DNA of 13,846 bases from Bacteroidota bacterium (lineage in GTDB: Bacteria; Bacteroidota; Bacteroidia; Flavobacteriales; Flavobacteriaceae). The stretch covers positions 1-13,846 of the forward strand of contig SMXJ01000091.1 of NCBI GenBank assembly GCA_004356305.1, given 5' to 3'. Below are positions 5,851-12,937 of this stretch, in pieces (within the stretch, counting starts at the first letter, position 1; each line of letters begins with the position of its first letter). A program made the translations under genes and the position numbers. The notes beneath the pieces are model-generated. The model made no database searches and had not been told where the DNA came from. It saw nothing but the letters and a program-made list of their open reading frames with translations.

Positions 5851-8487
5851 ATGAAAATACTAGAAATAAATGCAATGCGAGGACCTAATTACTGGTCTGT
5901 TCGGCGTCGAAAACTAATTGTGTTGGTGCTGGATTTGGAGGAAATGGAAGAACTTCCTTCCAATAAAATTGAAGGGTTTAGTGAGCGCGTGCAAGCCATG
6001 TTCCCTACCATGTATGAGCATCGATGTTCGATTGGGACGGCGGGTGGCTTTTTTCAACGTTTGGAAGAAGGTACATGGATGGGTCATATCATCGAGCATA
6101 TTGCTTTGGAGATTCAAACCTTGGCGGATATGGATACCGGCTTTGGGAGAACTCGAGGATATGGTGAAAAAGGAGTATACAATGTAGTATTCTCATATAT
6201 TGAAGAGAATGTAGGACGGTACGCTGCCAAAGCAGCTGTTCGAATTTGTGAAGCCTTGATTTCCGGAGAGGACTATGATCTTGAAGTAGATATTCAGGAA
6301 ATGCGCGAAATACGTGAGGCTGAACGGCTCGGGCCAAGCACAGCTTCAATCGTCCAGGAGGCCGCTAGTAGAGGAATCCCATGGATACGCTTGAATAAAT
6401 ATTCATTGTGTCAGTTAGGGTATGGCGCCAACCAGAAGAGAATTCAAGCGACGGTAACTTCGGAAACAAGTAGTATTGGTGTTGAGCTTGCCTGCGATAA
6501 AGAAGATACCAAATACCTTTTGGAACAAGCTGAAGTGGAAGTGCCCCGTGGTGACATTATTAGTAAGGAAGGTAACCTGGAGGAAGCCTGTAACTATGTG
6601 GGGTATCCCTTGGTGATAAAACCTATTGACGGTAACCACGGAAGAGGGATCACAGTAGATGTTCAAAATTACGAGGATGCATCAGTAGCTTTCCACGTTG
6701 CCAAAGATGTATCGCGAAGAGTTATAGTGGAAAAATTCATCACCGGAAAAGATTACCGCTTGTTGGTAATTAATAACATCTTAGTTGCTGCGGCAGTACG
6801 CACTCCGGCTCATGTCATAGGGGATGGAAAATCTTCAATTAAAGAATTAGTTGATATCGTAAATGCTGATCCACGTCGAGGGTATGGCCATGAAAAAGTT
6901 CTCACCATGATCACCTTGAATAGTTTAACGCAAACCATTATTGAAGATGCGGGTTACACTAAAGATTCAGTATTAAAAAAAGGGGAGCGTTTAATTTTAA
7001 AGGATACAGCGAATTTAAGTACCGGGGGAACTGCTGAAGATGTTACCGATATCGTCCATCCGGCAAATGTTTCCATGGCAGAGCGGATTTCAAAAATAAT
7101 AGATCTCGATATCTGCGGAATTGATATCATGACGAGCGATATTACGAAACCTCTATCCGAAACTGGAGGTGCTGTACTGGAAGTAAATGCAGGCCCCGGT
7201 TTTAGAATGCATTTAGCACCAACTACCGGTCTTCCCAGAAACGTGGCTGCACCTGTGGTGGATAAATTATTTCCTATCAAAGGGGATACAGGAAGAATTC
7301 CAATTATAGCTGTTACCGGAACCAACGGTAAAACCACTACCACTCGATTAATTGCTCATATTGCGAAAATGAGTGGTTACCGAGTTGGATATACGACCAG
7401 TGATGGAGTATATATTCAAAACCGTTTGCTTATGAAAGGCGACTGTACGGGTCCTACCAGTGCAGTGTTTGTACTAAAGGATCCAACCGTGAATTTCGCG
7501 GTTTTGGAATCTGCCCGTGGTGGACTTCTTCGCGCAGGATTAGGATTTGGAAATTGTGATATAGGGATCGTTACCAACATCGCAGCAGACCACTTAGGGT
7601 TAAAAGGCATCCATACGGTCGAACAACTGGCAAAAGTTAAAGGCGTTATTCCCGAAACTGTATTACCGGATGGGTATGCGATCTTAAATGCCGATGACGA
7701 TCTTGTCTACGAAATGAGAAGAGGGATTAATTGCAATTTGGCTTTATTCTCTATGGATGAAGACAATCCTAGAATTCAGGCTTTACAACGTAAAGGTGGA
7801 ATTACCGCTATTTATGAAAATGGTTTTGTGACCATATGTCGAGGTACCTGGAAGATGCGAATCATGAAAGCAGAAGATATTCCTTTAACCTATGGAGGAA
7901 AAGCAACATTTATGATCCAAAACGTTTTGCCTGCTATTCTTGCAGGAAATATTAGGGGAATAAGTATTGAAGATATGAAAGCGGCTTTGGTGACCTTTAT
8001 ACCTTCTGCTTCACAAACCCCGGGAAGGTTGAATTTATTTGAGTTTGAAAACTTTACGATACTCTTAGATTATGCACACAATCCCGCCGGAATGAGAGCA
8101 CTTCAAAAATTCATCGATAAATTAGAATGTACCGTAAAAGTAGGTATCATAGCAGGAATAGGAGATAGGCGTGAAGAAGACAATAACGAAATGGGCAGTA
8201 TAGCTGCCGAGATGTTTGACGAGATCATCATTCGTCAGGATAAACACCTTCGTGGGAAGACAGAAGAAGAACTCATCAAAATGTTGGACACCGGAATCAA
8301 GGCAAAGGACCCGAACAAGAAAATAACGATTATTCCTTCAGAAAAAGAAGCGATCACCTACGCAGTTACTAATGCGAAGAAAGGCTCACTCGTTGTTTTA
8401 TGTAGTGATGTCATTCCCGATGCGTTGGATCTGGTTCAAAAATTCAAAGCACAGGAAGCCAGCGGTGAAGTCGTTTTCGCGGAATGA
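5851..8487 (+). CDS. cphA: Cyanophycin synthetase (CphA1 type)
   Basis: This 878-residue enzyme makes cyanophycin by alternately adding Asp to the backbone and Arg to its side chains, using two ATP per Asp-Arg unit. The start MKILEINAMRGPNYWS is typical. The N-domain (about 1-160) contains HIIEH at 79-83. The ATP-grasp domain (about 165-475) shows VIKPIDGNHGRG (Lys257, His263), DYRLLV (Arg303), NLSTGGT (Ser390) and LEVNAGPG (Glu444, Asn446). The Mur-ligase-like domain (about 485-878) shows the P-loop VTGTNGKTTTTR (Lys494), ARGGLLRAGLGF (Arg561), TNIAADHLG and LLDYAHNPAGM (His743). Both active sites appear complete, and the length matches cyanobacterial CphA1, unlike shorter or single-site variants. 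The product forms insoluble cytoplasmic granules. An in-frame TAA directly follows the TGA stop. It is divergent from cphB, opposite to the co-directional cphB-cphA order common in cyanobacteria, so making and breaking the polymer could be controlled separately. Confidence 0.97.
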   Translation: MKILEINAMRGPNYWSVRRRKLIVLVLDLEEMEELPSNKIEGFSERVQAMFPTMYEHRCSIGTAGGFFQRLEEGTWMGHIIEHIALEIQTLADMDTGFGRTRGYGEKGVYNVVFSYIEENVGRYAAKAAVRICEALISGEDYDLEVDIQEMREIREAERLGPSTASIVQEAASRGIPWIRLNKYSLCQLGYGANQKRIQATVTSETSSIGVELACDKEDTKYLLEQAEVEVPRGDIISKEGNLEEACNYVGYPLVIKPIDGNHGRGITVDVQNYEDASVAFHVAKDVSRRVIVEKFITGKDYRLLVINNILVAAAVRTPAHVIGDGKSSIKELVDIVNADPRRGYGHEKVLTMITLNSLTQTIIEDAGYTKDSVLKKGERLILKDTANLSTGGTAEDVTDIVHPANVSMAERISKIIDLDICGIDIMTSDITKPLSETGGAVLEVNAGPGFRMHLAPTTGLPRNVAAPVVDKLFPIKGDTGRIPIIAVTGTNGKTTTTRLIAHIAKMSGYRVGYTTSDGVYIQNRLLMKGDCTGPTSAVFVLKDPTVNFAVLESARGGLLRAGLGFGNCDIGIVTNIAADHLGLKGIHTVEQLAKVKGVIPETVLPDGYAILNADDDLVYEMRRGINCNLALFSMDEDNPRIQALQRKGGITAIYENGFVTICRGTWKMRIMKAEDIPLTYGGKATFMIQNVLPAILAGNIRGISIEDMKAALVTFIPSASQTPGRLNLFEFENFTILLDYAHNPAGMRALQKFIDKLECTVKVGIIAGIGDRREEDNNEMGSIAAEMFDEIIIRQDKHLRGKTEEELIKMLDTGIKAKDPNKKITIIPSEKEAITYAVTNAKKGSLVVLCSDVIPDALDLVQKFKAQEASGEVVFAE

Positions 8488-8819
8488 TAAAAGGTCACTC
8501 CCTTTTGAGGATCTTCTATTCTAGAAGTGATGGCCTGGATTCCCATGGTTGATTTAAAAATAGAAAAGCCACCACAGATGTGATGACTTTTCGCCCCAAA
8601 TTTGATTGACCCACCCTAAGGTAGACCAACCTACTTATGTACTTCAAAGCTATAAAAAATATTGATTCCTACGGTTAAAAAACAGCACTATCTGCATAGA
8701 CAGTTTTTGCTTCCATAAACATAATAAGCTGTTACATAGATAGATAACAAAATAAATTCAGAAAATTCCTACAAGGATAATTCTTAGTTTAACGAAACTT
8801 TTATAAGAAGAAATCAATT
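8488..8819. other. 332-bp non-coding region between convergent cphA and glycosylasparaginase genes
   Basis: No convincing ORF is present. From left to right it holds AAAAGG-TCACTC-CCTTTT (8489-8506) directly after the cphA stop, CTTCTA-TTC-TAGAAG (8513-8527), a longer hairpin listed separately (8563-8592), and a loose AAAAAC/GTTTTT pair with an inner CTAT/ATAG stem (8678-8708). The first two are short and lack a T-tail. The remaining bases up to 8819 are AT-rich with nothing I can recognise; if the 8563-8592 terminator is used, they form a long 3' untranslated region for the glycosylasparaginase mRNA. Confidence 0.6.
8563..8592 (-). terminator. Intrinsic terminator for the minus-strand glycosylasparaginase transcript
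   Basis: Outer arms GAAAAG/CTTTTC enclose CCACCACAGATGTGATGA. On the plus strand the stem has two C-A mismatches, but on the minus strand these become G-U wobbles, giving a continuous 13-bp stem with a 4-nt ATCT loop. Minus-strand RNA then continues into a U-rich tail complementary to 8551-8562. The hairpin is therefore much better suited to stopping transcription from the right than from cphA. Confidence 0.55.
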
Positions 8820-9836
8820 TCAGCCCTTTTTATTAAAAAAAACGGGTTTTGTGCTTTCGTTTTTATCGTTGACATATGTAGTAACATAAAACCCGTCGTG
8901 AATGGAATAGGCACCGGTTTCTCCTTTTTTGTTTATCGCAATATATCCTACTTGAAAATGTTCATAGTTCTGATTTTTGCCCACAATTCTTCCGATGGCT
9001 TCTTCACATGCTTTTTGTGGTGACATCCCTTGGCGCATCAATTCAACGATCAAAAAACTGCCCACGGTTTTCAGAACTTCTTCCCCTAACCCGGTTGCAG
9101 TAGCAGCACCCACTTCATTGTCAACAAATAATCCTGAACCGATAATAGGCGAATCGCCTACCCGTCCGGCCATTTTATAAGACAAACCACTGGTTGTGCA
9201 ACCGCCGGAGATATCTCCATTTTTATCTATGGCCAACATTCCGATGGTGTCGTGATTTTCAATATTTATTACGGGCTTGTATTGAGATGTTTTTTTCCAC
9301 TTTTCCCATGCTTTTTTGGAAGCGTCTGTTAGAAGATTTTCTTTTTTGAATCCTTTAGAAACAGCAAATTGCTCTGCTCCTTTGCCCGCTAAAATAACAT
9401 GTGGAGTGTCCTCCATCACCTTCCTGGCGACGGAAATAGCATGCTTGATGTTTTGCATATAGACCACAGCTCCATAATTTCCTTCTTTGTTCATAATACA
9501 GGCGTCGAGCGTCACATTACCATCACGGTCGGGCAATCCCCCAATACCAACACTTTGCCCTTCGGCATTGGCTTCCTCTACCATACAACCTTGCTCGATG
9601 GCATCCAAAGAGCTTTTGCCTTGCTCTAATACTTTCCAGGCCTTTGCCGTGGAATCGTGTACGTTCCAGGTAGCGATAACAATCGGTATGGTCGTTTTTA
9701 CAACAGTATCTTTTTCCTTCGGAACCGACGATGTTTTCGCCGTATCCGAATTTTCCTTACACCCTATCACTGTGGCTCCTGCAACTATTCCAAAGCTGCT
9801 CAATGATGTGTTCTGAATAAATTTTCTACGTTTCAT
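8820..9836 (-). CDS. N4-(beta-N-acetylglucosaminyl)-L-asparaginase (glycosylasparaginase), exported lipoprotein
   Basis: This enzyme hydrolyses the GlcNAc-Asn amide bond, the last step in dismantling N-glycoproteins. The 338 residues closely resemble the Elizabethkingia (Flavobacterium) meningosepticum enzyme as I recall it. HDTIGM carries the autoprocessing site between Asp196 and catalytic Thr197; ATWN contains the substrate-pocket Trp57; GRVGDSPIIG gives Arg225 and Asp228; TATGLGEE gives Thr248-Gly249. With a 45-residue offset these match the mature-enzyme residues Trp11, Thr152, Arg180, Asp183 and Thr203. The N-terminus carries both a twin-arginine motif (RRKFIQ, residues 3-8) and a lipobox (VIGC, Cys26), suggesting Tat export and lipid anchoring. 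It lies 60 bp downstream of the GH92 mannosidase on the same strand, consistent with an N-glycan-degrading operon. The leader just before the ATG is A-rich, as is usual in Bacteroidetes. Some family members also cleave beta-aspartyl peptides. Confidence 0.95.
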   Translation of the reverse strand: MKRRKFIQNTSLSSFGIVAGATVIGCKENSDTAKTSSVPKEKDTVVKTTIPIVIATWNVHDSTAKAWKVLEQGKSSLDAIEQGCMVEEANAEGQSVGIGGLPDRDGNVTLDACIMNKEGNYGAVVYMQNIKHAISVARKVMEDTPHVILAGKGAEQFAVSKGFKKENLLTDASKKAWEKWKKTSQYKPVINIENHDTIGMLAIDKNGDISGGCTTSGLSYKMAGRVGDSPIIGSGLFVDNEVGAATATGLGEEVLKTVGSFLIVELMRQGMSPQKACEEAIGRIVGKNQNYEHFQVGYIAINKKGETGAYSIHDGFYVTTYVNDKNESTKPVFFNKKG

Positions 9837-9858
9837 CTTTTTATTTTAATTTCTGAAC

Positions 9859-9891
9859 AGACCTTCCAGGTTTCCAAAACCTGGAAGGTCT
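9859..9891. repeat. 15-bp perfect hairpin between GH92 and glycosylasparaginase genes
   Basis: The arms AGACCTTCCAGGTTT (9859-9873) and AAACCTGGAAGGTCT (9877-9891) are exact complements around a CCA centre. It begins five bases beyond the GH92 stop codon. Read on the minus strand, no run of T follows the stem directly (the next bases are GTTCAG), so it is a poor intrinsic terminator for GH92. It may act as a partial terminator, an mRNA-stabilising or processing element, or be a copy of a dispersed palindromic repeat; I recall similar ACCT(T/G)(T/C)CAGGT palindromes scattered through flavobacterial genomes. Confidence 0.75.
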
Positions 9892-9896
9892 TATTT

Positions 9897-12830
9897 CTAC
9901 TTTATTTCAATTTCGTCAATAAATATCCAGGCCTTCCCATTTGATGGATACCCCAAATGCCATTTAGGAACAGGCCCTAAGTTTTTAGCGACAATTTTTA
10001 TATATCTGACACTATGATTATTCATATTGAAACTGACCGTTTCAATTTTTGTTTCCTCGGAAGGGATTCCAGATGCAAATAGTTGCTTTGGCAACGATTT
10101 ATAAAAAGTCAGCGTATTGTCCGAAACATAACATTCTACTTCCGTAGGCAAAAAGATCCAACTGCGCTGGTCCTGCAAGAAGTTAACTTGTACAGTTTCT
10201 ATCGGCTTCACTTTACCCAGATCCACGATCGCGATCACATCCTTATCCTGATAACCTTGCCAGGCGCCAGTTCTAAAATCACGGGTGCCCTTAATACCGT
10301 CGATCAATGCATCGTTACCACCGGCACTGTACTGATTTGCATATTCGGTTTCCAGTTGTATGCTTAAATCGGGGTCTATTTTGTAAAATTCGGTAGTAAG
10401 CGTACTACTTTTTATACCGTCTTTTTCGCTATAGGTTTTCAATATGCTTTTTTCTGAAATGTTAAAAGCCCCTTCATATTTCTTAAAAACAGTGTCATTT
10501 AGGCTGAAATAAATTTCAGTATTCTCCACCGGGGTTTTCAATTCAATTAGAGTCCGGGTTTTAAACGACACATCTCCTTTTGAGATAAATGGTGCAGGGG
10601 TGATGGGATGGTCGGTAATTTCGGTTTTAGGAATTTCCGCATCTGTCGTTCCCCATTCAGTAGGAGCATTGACCATGATAAATTCCAGAGTTCCCCCATC
10701 GATAATATCATGGTGATAGAGATAGGTTCGCCCCAGTGACTTACCATTCAGCAAAACATTCGATATGTACTTGTTACGCTTGGAGACACCTTCAGCATTA
10801 ATCGTAAACTCTTTGCCATTCTCAAGATTAAAGGTAGCTTTTTCAACCAATGGGGTTCCAATTATGTACTGATTACTTCCGGGTGTAACGGGATAAAATC
10901 CAAGCGAACTAAAAACATACCAGGCACTCATCTGGCCACAGTCCTCGTTACCACTTATTCCATCGGGCGTGTTCGTGTATAACTCGGTTAAAATTTGATA
11001 TACTTTCTCCTGTGTTTTATAGGGCTTATTGACAAAATTATAGAGGTATGCCATATGGTGACTCGGCTCATTTCCGTGGGCATATTGCCCGATTAGCCCG
11101 GTAATATCGGCTTGTTCACGGCCTGAAGTCTGTGTATCTGCCACGAACAATTCATCCAAATGTGTTTCAAAATTATCCTTGCCACCCATCAGACTAATCA
11201 ATCCTGAAATATCCTGTGGCACAGCCAAACTGTATTGCCAGGCGTTGGCTTCGGTATAATTGAAATTCACTTCAAAAGGATCGAAGGGGCCAAACCATGT
11301 ATTGCGAAATCGGCCTTGCATAAAACCTGTCCCGGGATTGTATAGATTTTTATAGGATTGGGCTCTTTTTGAAAATGTCAGATGTGTTTCGGTCTTCCCC
11401 ATGGCCGACGCCATTTGTGCTATCGTCCAGTCGTCGTATGCATATTCCAGGGTTTTGGAAACCGATTCACTTTCGTCTTCCACGGCTATGAATCCGTTGG
11501 TTTTATAGGATTTCAATCCCAATTTATCGCGAGTGGCACTATGGATCATAACTTTTAGTGCTTTATCTACATCGTAGTCCCTTATGCCTTTCATATAGGC
11601 ATCCGCGATAACCGGCACTCCGTGATAACCTATCATACAACCGGTATAATTTGCAGCCAGATCCCAAATAGGCATGATACCCCCCTCATCGTATTTGGCC
11701 ATAAAAGTATTGATAAAATCGTTGGTGCGATCCTGCTCGATAAGAGTGTACAGTGGGTGAGCTGCTCTATAAGTATCCCAGAGTGAAAAAACGGTATAAT
11801 AATCAAAATCGGTCGTTTGATGGATCTCAAGGTCCATTCCACGGTAGCGGCCATCCACATCCTGGTAAATGTTAGGCGCGATCATGGTATGATAGAGCGC
11901 CGTATAGAAATTGGTTTTAACGGTTGTATCCGAACTCTCAACCACAATTTTTTCCAATTGCTTTTCCCAGGCGTCATCGGCTTCGGTTTTTAGTTGTTCG
12001 AAAGTCTTAGAGCCTATTTCTGTTTCGAGATTTTTCCTGGCACCTTCCACATCCACTGCTGAAATACCGATGGAGACATATACAGGTTCGTTATTAGGGT
12101 TGTCAAATTCCAAACCTGCCATCCGTGTACGGCGATCCGGAGTTCTGTGAAAGTAAGTTGGGATTTTCGTGGGGTGTGAGAATTTTATATAAAAGAATAT
12201 CTTTTGTTCAGCGGCCCAGGCTTCTGAGAAACGAAAACCTTGGAATTCGTAGTTGTTTATTTTTCGAAGACCATAATCCAATAGTTTATCGCGATGTTCC
12301 AAATCTAAAATAATAAATTGATTTTCTGAGCTCGGATATTCATATCGATGCATACCTGCTCTCTGGGTTACGGTCAGTTCCACATGAATATTTGTGGAGT
12401 CAAGATGCACTTTGTAAAAACCCGGGGATGAAAACTCGCCGCTGTGATCGAAATGGGCCCGATAGCCCGGCCGGCCATCTGCACCATTATTATAAATTAA
12501 GGTGTCGGTTGGCATTAGTAAAATATCACCATAATCGCTTATGCCGGTTCCGCTAAGGTGGGTGTGTGAAAAACCGTAGATATATGCATCACTGTAATGA
12601 TAACCACTGCAGCCATCCCAACCCTCCAAACGAGTATCAGGACTCAATTGTATCATCCCAAAAGGCATGGTTGCCCCCGGATAGGTATGGCCATGGCCTC
12701 CTGTTCCAATAAACGTATTTACATAGGCCGTGAGGGGTTTATCCTTTTCAGCAGCTAGAATTTCTTTCTTTTTTTTTGAACAACTTAAAAGAAAAACGGT
12801 AAAAAATAACAATAAGAGTAATTTCTTCAT
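9897..12830 (-). CDS. GH92 family alpha-mannosidase, lipoprotein, with C-terminal discoidin-like domain
   Basis: This 977-residue calcium-dependent exo-alpha-mannosidase would trim mannose from high-mannose N-glycans or mannan. The lipoprotein signal is MKKLLLLLFFTVFLLSC (Cys17), followed by SKKKK rather than an acidic surface-export tag, so a periplasmic site is plausible. The GH92 core (about 34-735) starts YVNTFIGTGGHGHTYPGATMPFG and includes GWDGCSGYH (Trp71), NYTEANAWQY with the likely catalytic acid Glu527, YAHGNEPSHH (His585, Glu588) and the signature GNEDCGQMSAWYVFSSLG near 627-644. Trp71 and the HGNEPSHH pair resemble +1-subsite residues of alpha-1,2-specific members, so alpha-1,2 linkage is my best guess. 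Residues 745-815 look like a chitobiase/hexosaminidase C-terminal-type beta domain and about 822-977 like an F5/8 type C (CBM32-like) domain. It is the first gene of a two-gene operon with glycosylasparaginase. No SusC/SusD genes are present in the window. Confidence 0.95.
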   Translation of the reverse strand: MKKLLLLLFFTVFLLSCSKKKKEILAAEKDKPLTAYVNTFIGTGGHGHTYPGATMPFGMIQLSPDTRLEGWDGCSGYHYSDAYIYGFSHTHLSGTGISDYGDILLMPTDTLIYNNGADGRPGYRAHFDHSGEFSSPGFYKVHLDSTNIHVELTVTQRAGMHRYEYPSSENQFIILDLEHRDKLLDYGLRKINNYEFQGFRFSEAWAAEQKIFFYIKFSHPTKIPTYFHRTPDRRTRMAGLEFDNPNNEPVYVSIGISAVDVEGARKNLETEIGSKTFEQLKTEADDAWEKQLEKIVVESSDTTVKTNFYTALYHTMIAPNIYQDVDGRYRGMDLEIHQTTDFDYYTVFSLWDTYRAAHPLYTLIEQDRTNDFINTFMAKYDEGGIMPIWDLAANYTGCMIGYHGVPVIADAYMKGIRDYDVDKALKVMIHSATRDKLGLKSYKTNGFIAVEDESESVSKTLEYAYDDWTIAQMASAMGKTETHLTFSKRAQSYKNLYNPGTGFMQGRFRNTWFGPFDPFEVNFNYTEANAWQYSLAVPQDISGLISLMGGKDNFETHLDELFVADTQTSGREQADITGLIGQYAHGNEPSHHMAYLYNFVNKPYKTQEKVYQILTELYTNTPDGISGNEDCGQMSAWYVFSSLGFYPVTPGSNQYIIGTPLVEKATFNLENGKEFTINAEGVSKRNKYISNVLLNGKSLGRTYLYHHDIIDGGTLEFIMVNAPTEWGTTDAEIPKTEITDHPITPAPFISKGDVSFKTRTLIELKTPVENTEIYFSLNDTVFKKYEGAFNISEKSILKTYSEKDGIKSSTLTTEFYKIDPDLSIQLETEYANQYSAGGNDALIDGIKGTRDFRTGAWQGYQDKDVIAIVDLGKVKPIETVQVNFLQDQRSWIFLPTEVECYVSDNTLTFYKSLPKQLFASGIPSEETKIETVSFNMNNHSVRYIKIVAKNLGPVPKWHLGYPSNGKAWIFIDEIEIK

Positions 12831-12847
12831 GAGCCGGTTTTGTGCTG

Positions 12848-12855
12848 AAAAGATA
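12848..12855 (-). promoter_or_regulatory. Candidate -7 box for the GH92 operon
   Basis: The minus strand reads TATCTTTT, seven of eight positions of TAnnTTTG, 17 nt before the GH92 start. No clear -33 element is seen. It lies in the 107-bp gap shared with the divergent metallophosphoesterase gene. Confidence 0.3.
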
Positions 12856-12908
12856 CAAAATCAAGTTAAAAAAAAGTGAAGAAGACGTGTCCCTTTTTAA
12901 AACCGAAG

Positions 12909-12916
12909 TATCTTTA
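12909..12916 (+). promoter_or_regulatory. Candidate -7 box for the metallophosphoesterase gene
   Basis: TATCTTTA lies 21 nt before the start codon and resembles TAnnTTTG. The surrounding GTATCTTTATCGC matches the cphB promoter candidate at 12 of 13 positions. A -33 element is not evident. Confidence 0.4.
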
Positions 12917-12937
12917 TCGCAATTAGAAACTACTACT

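Noticed and set aside
6954..7343. 129-codon minus-strand ORF opposite cphA
   Set aside because: It runs antisense to the ATP-grasp/Mur junction of CphA, and its composition fits a reverse-complement shadow of a conserved gene.
8489..8527. Two short hairpins after the cphA stop as intrinsic terminators
   Set aside because: Each stem has only six pairs, the first mostly A-T, and no T-tract follows; they are described in the intergenic entry but not called as terminators.
9487..9816. 109-codon plus-strand ORF opposite the glycosylasparaginase gene
   Set aside because: The minus-strand frame has the full set of catalytic residues; this is a shadow frame without its own support.
8820..9836. Reading this gene as an ordinary type II L-asparaginase
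   Set aside because: HDTIGM, ATWN and GRVGDSPIIG define the glycosylasparaginase Thr-Ntn family; type II asparaginases have a different fold and motifs.
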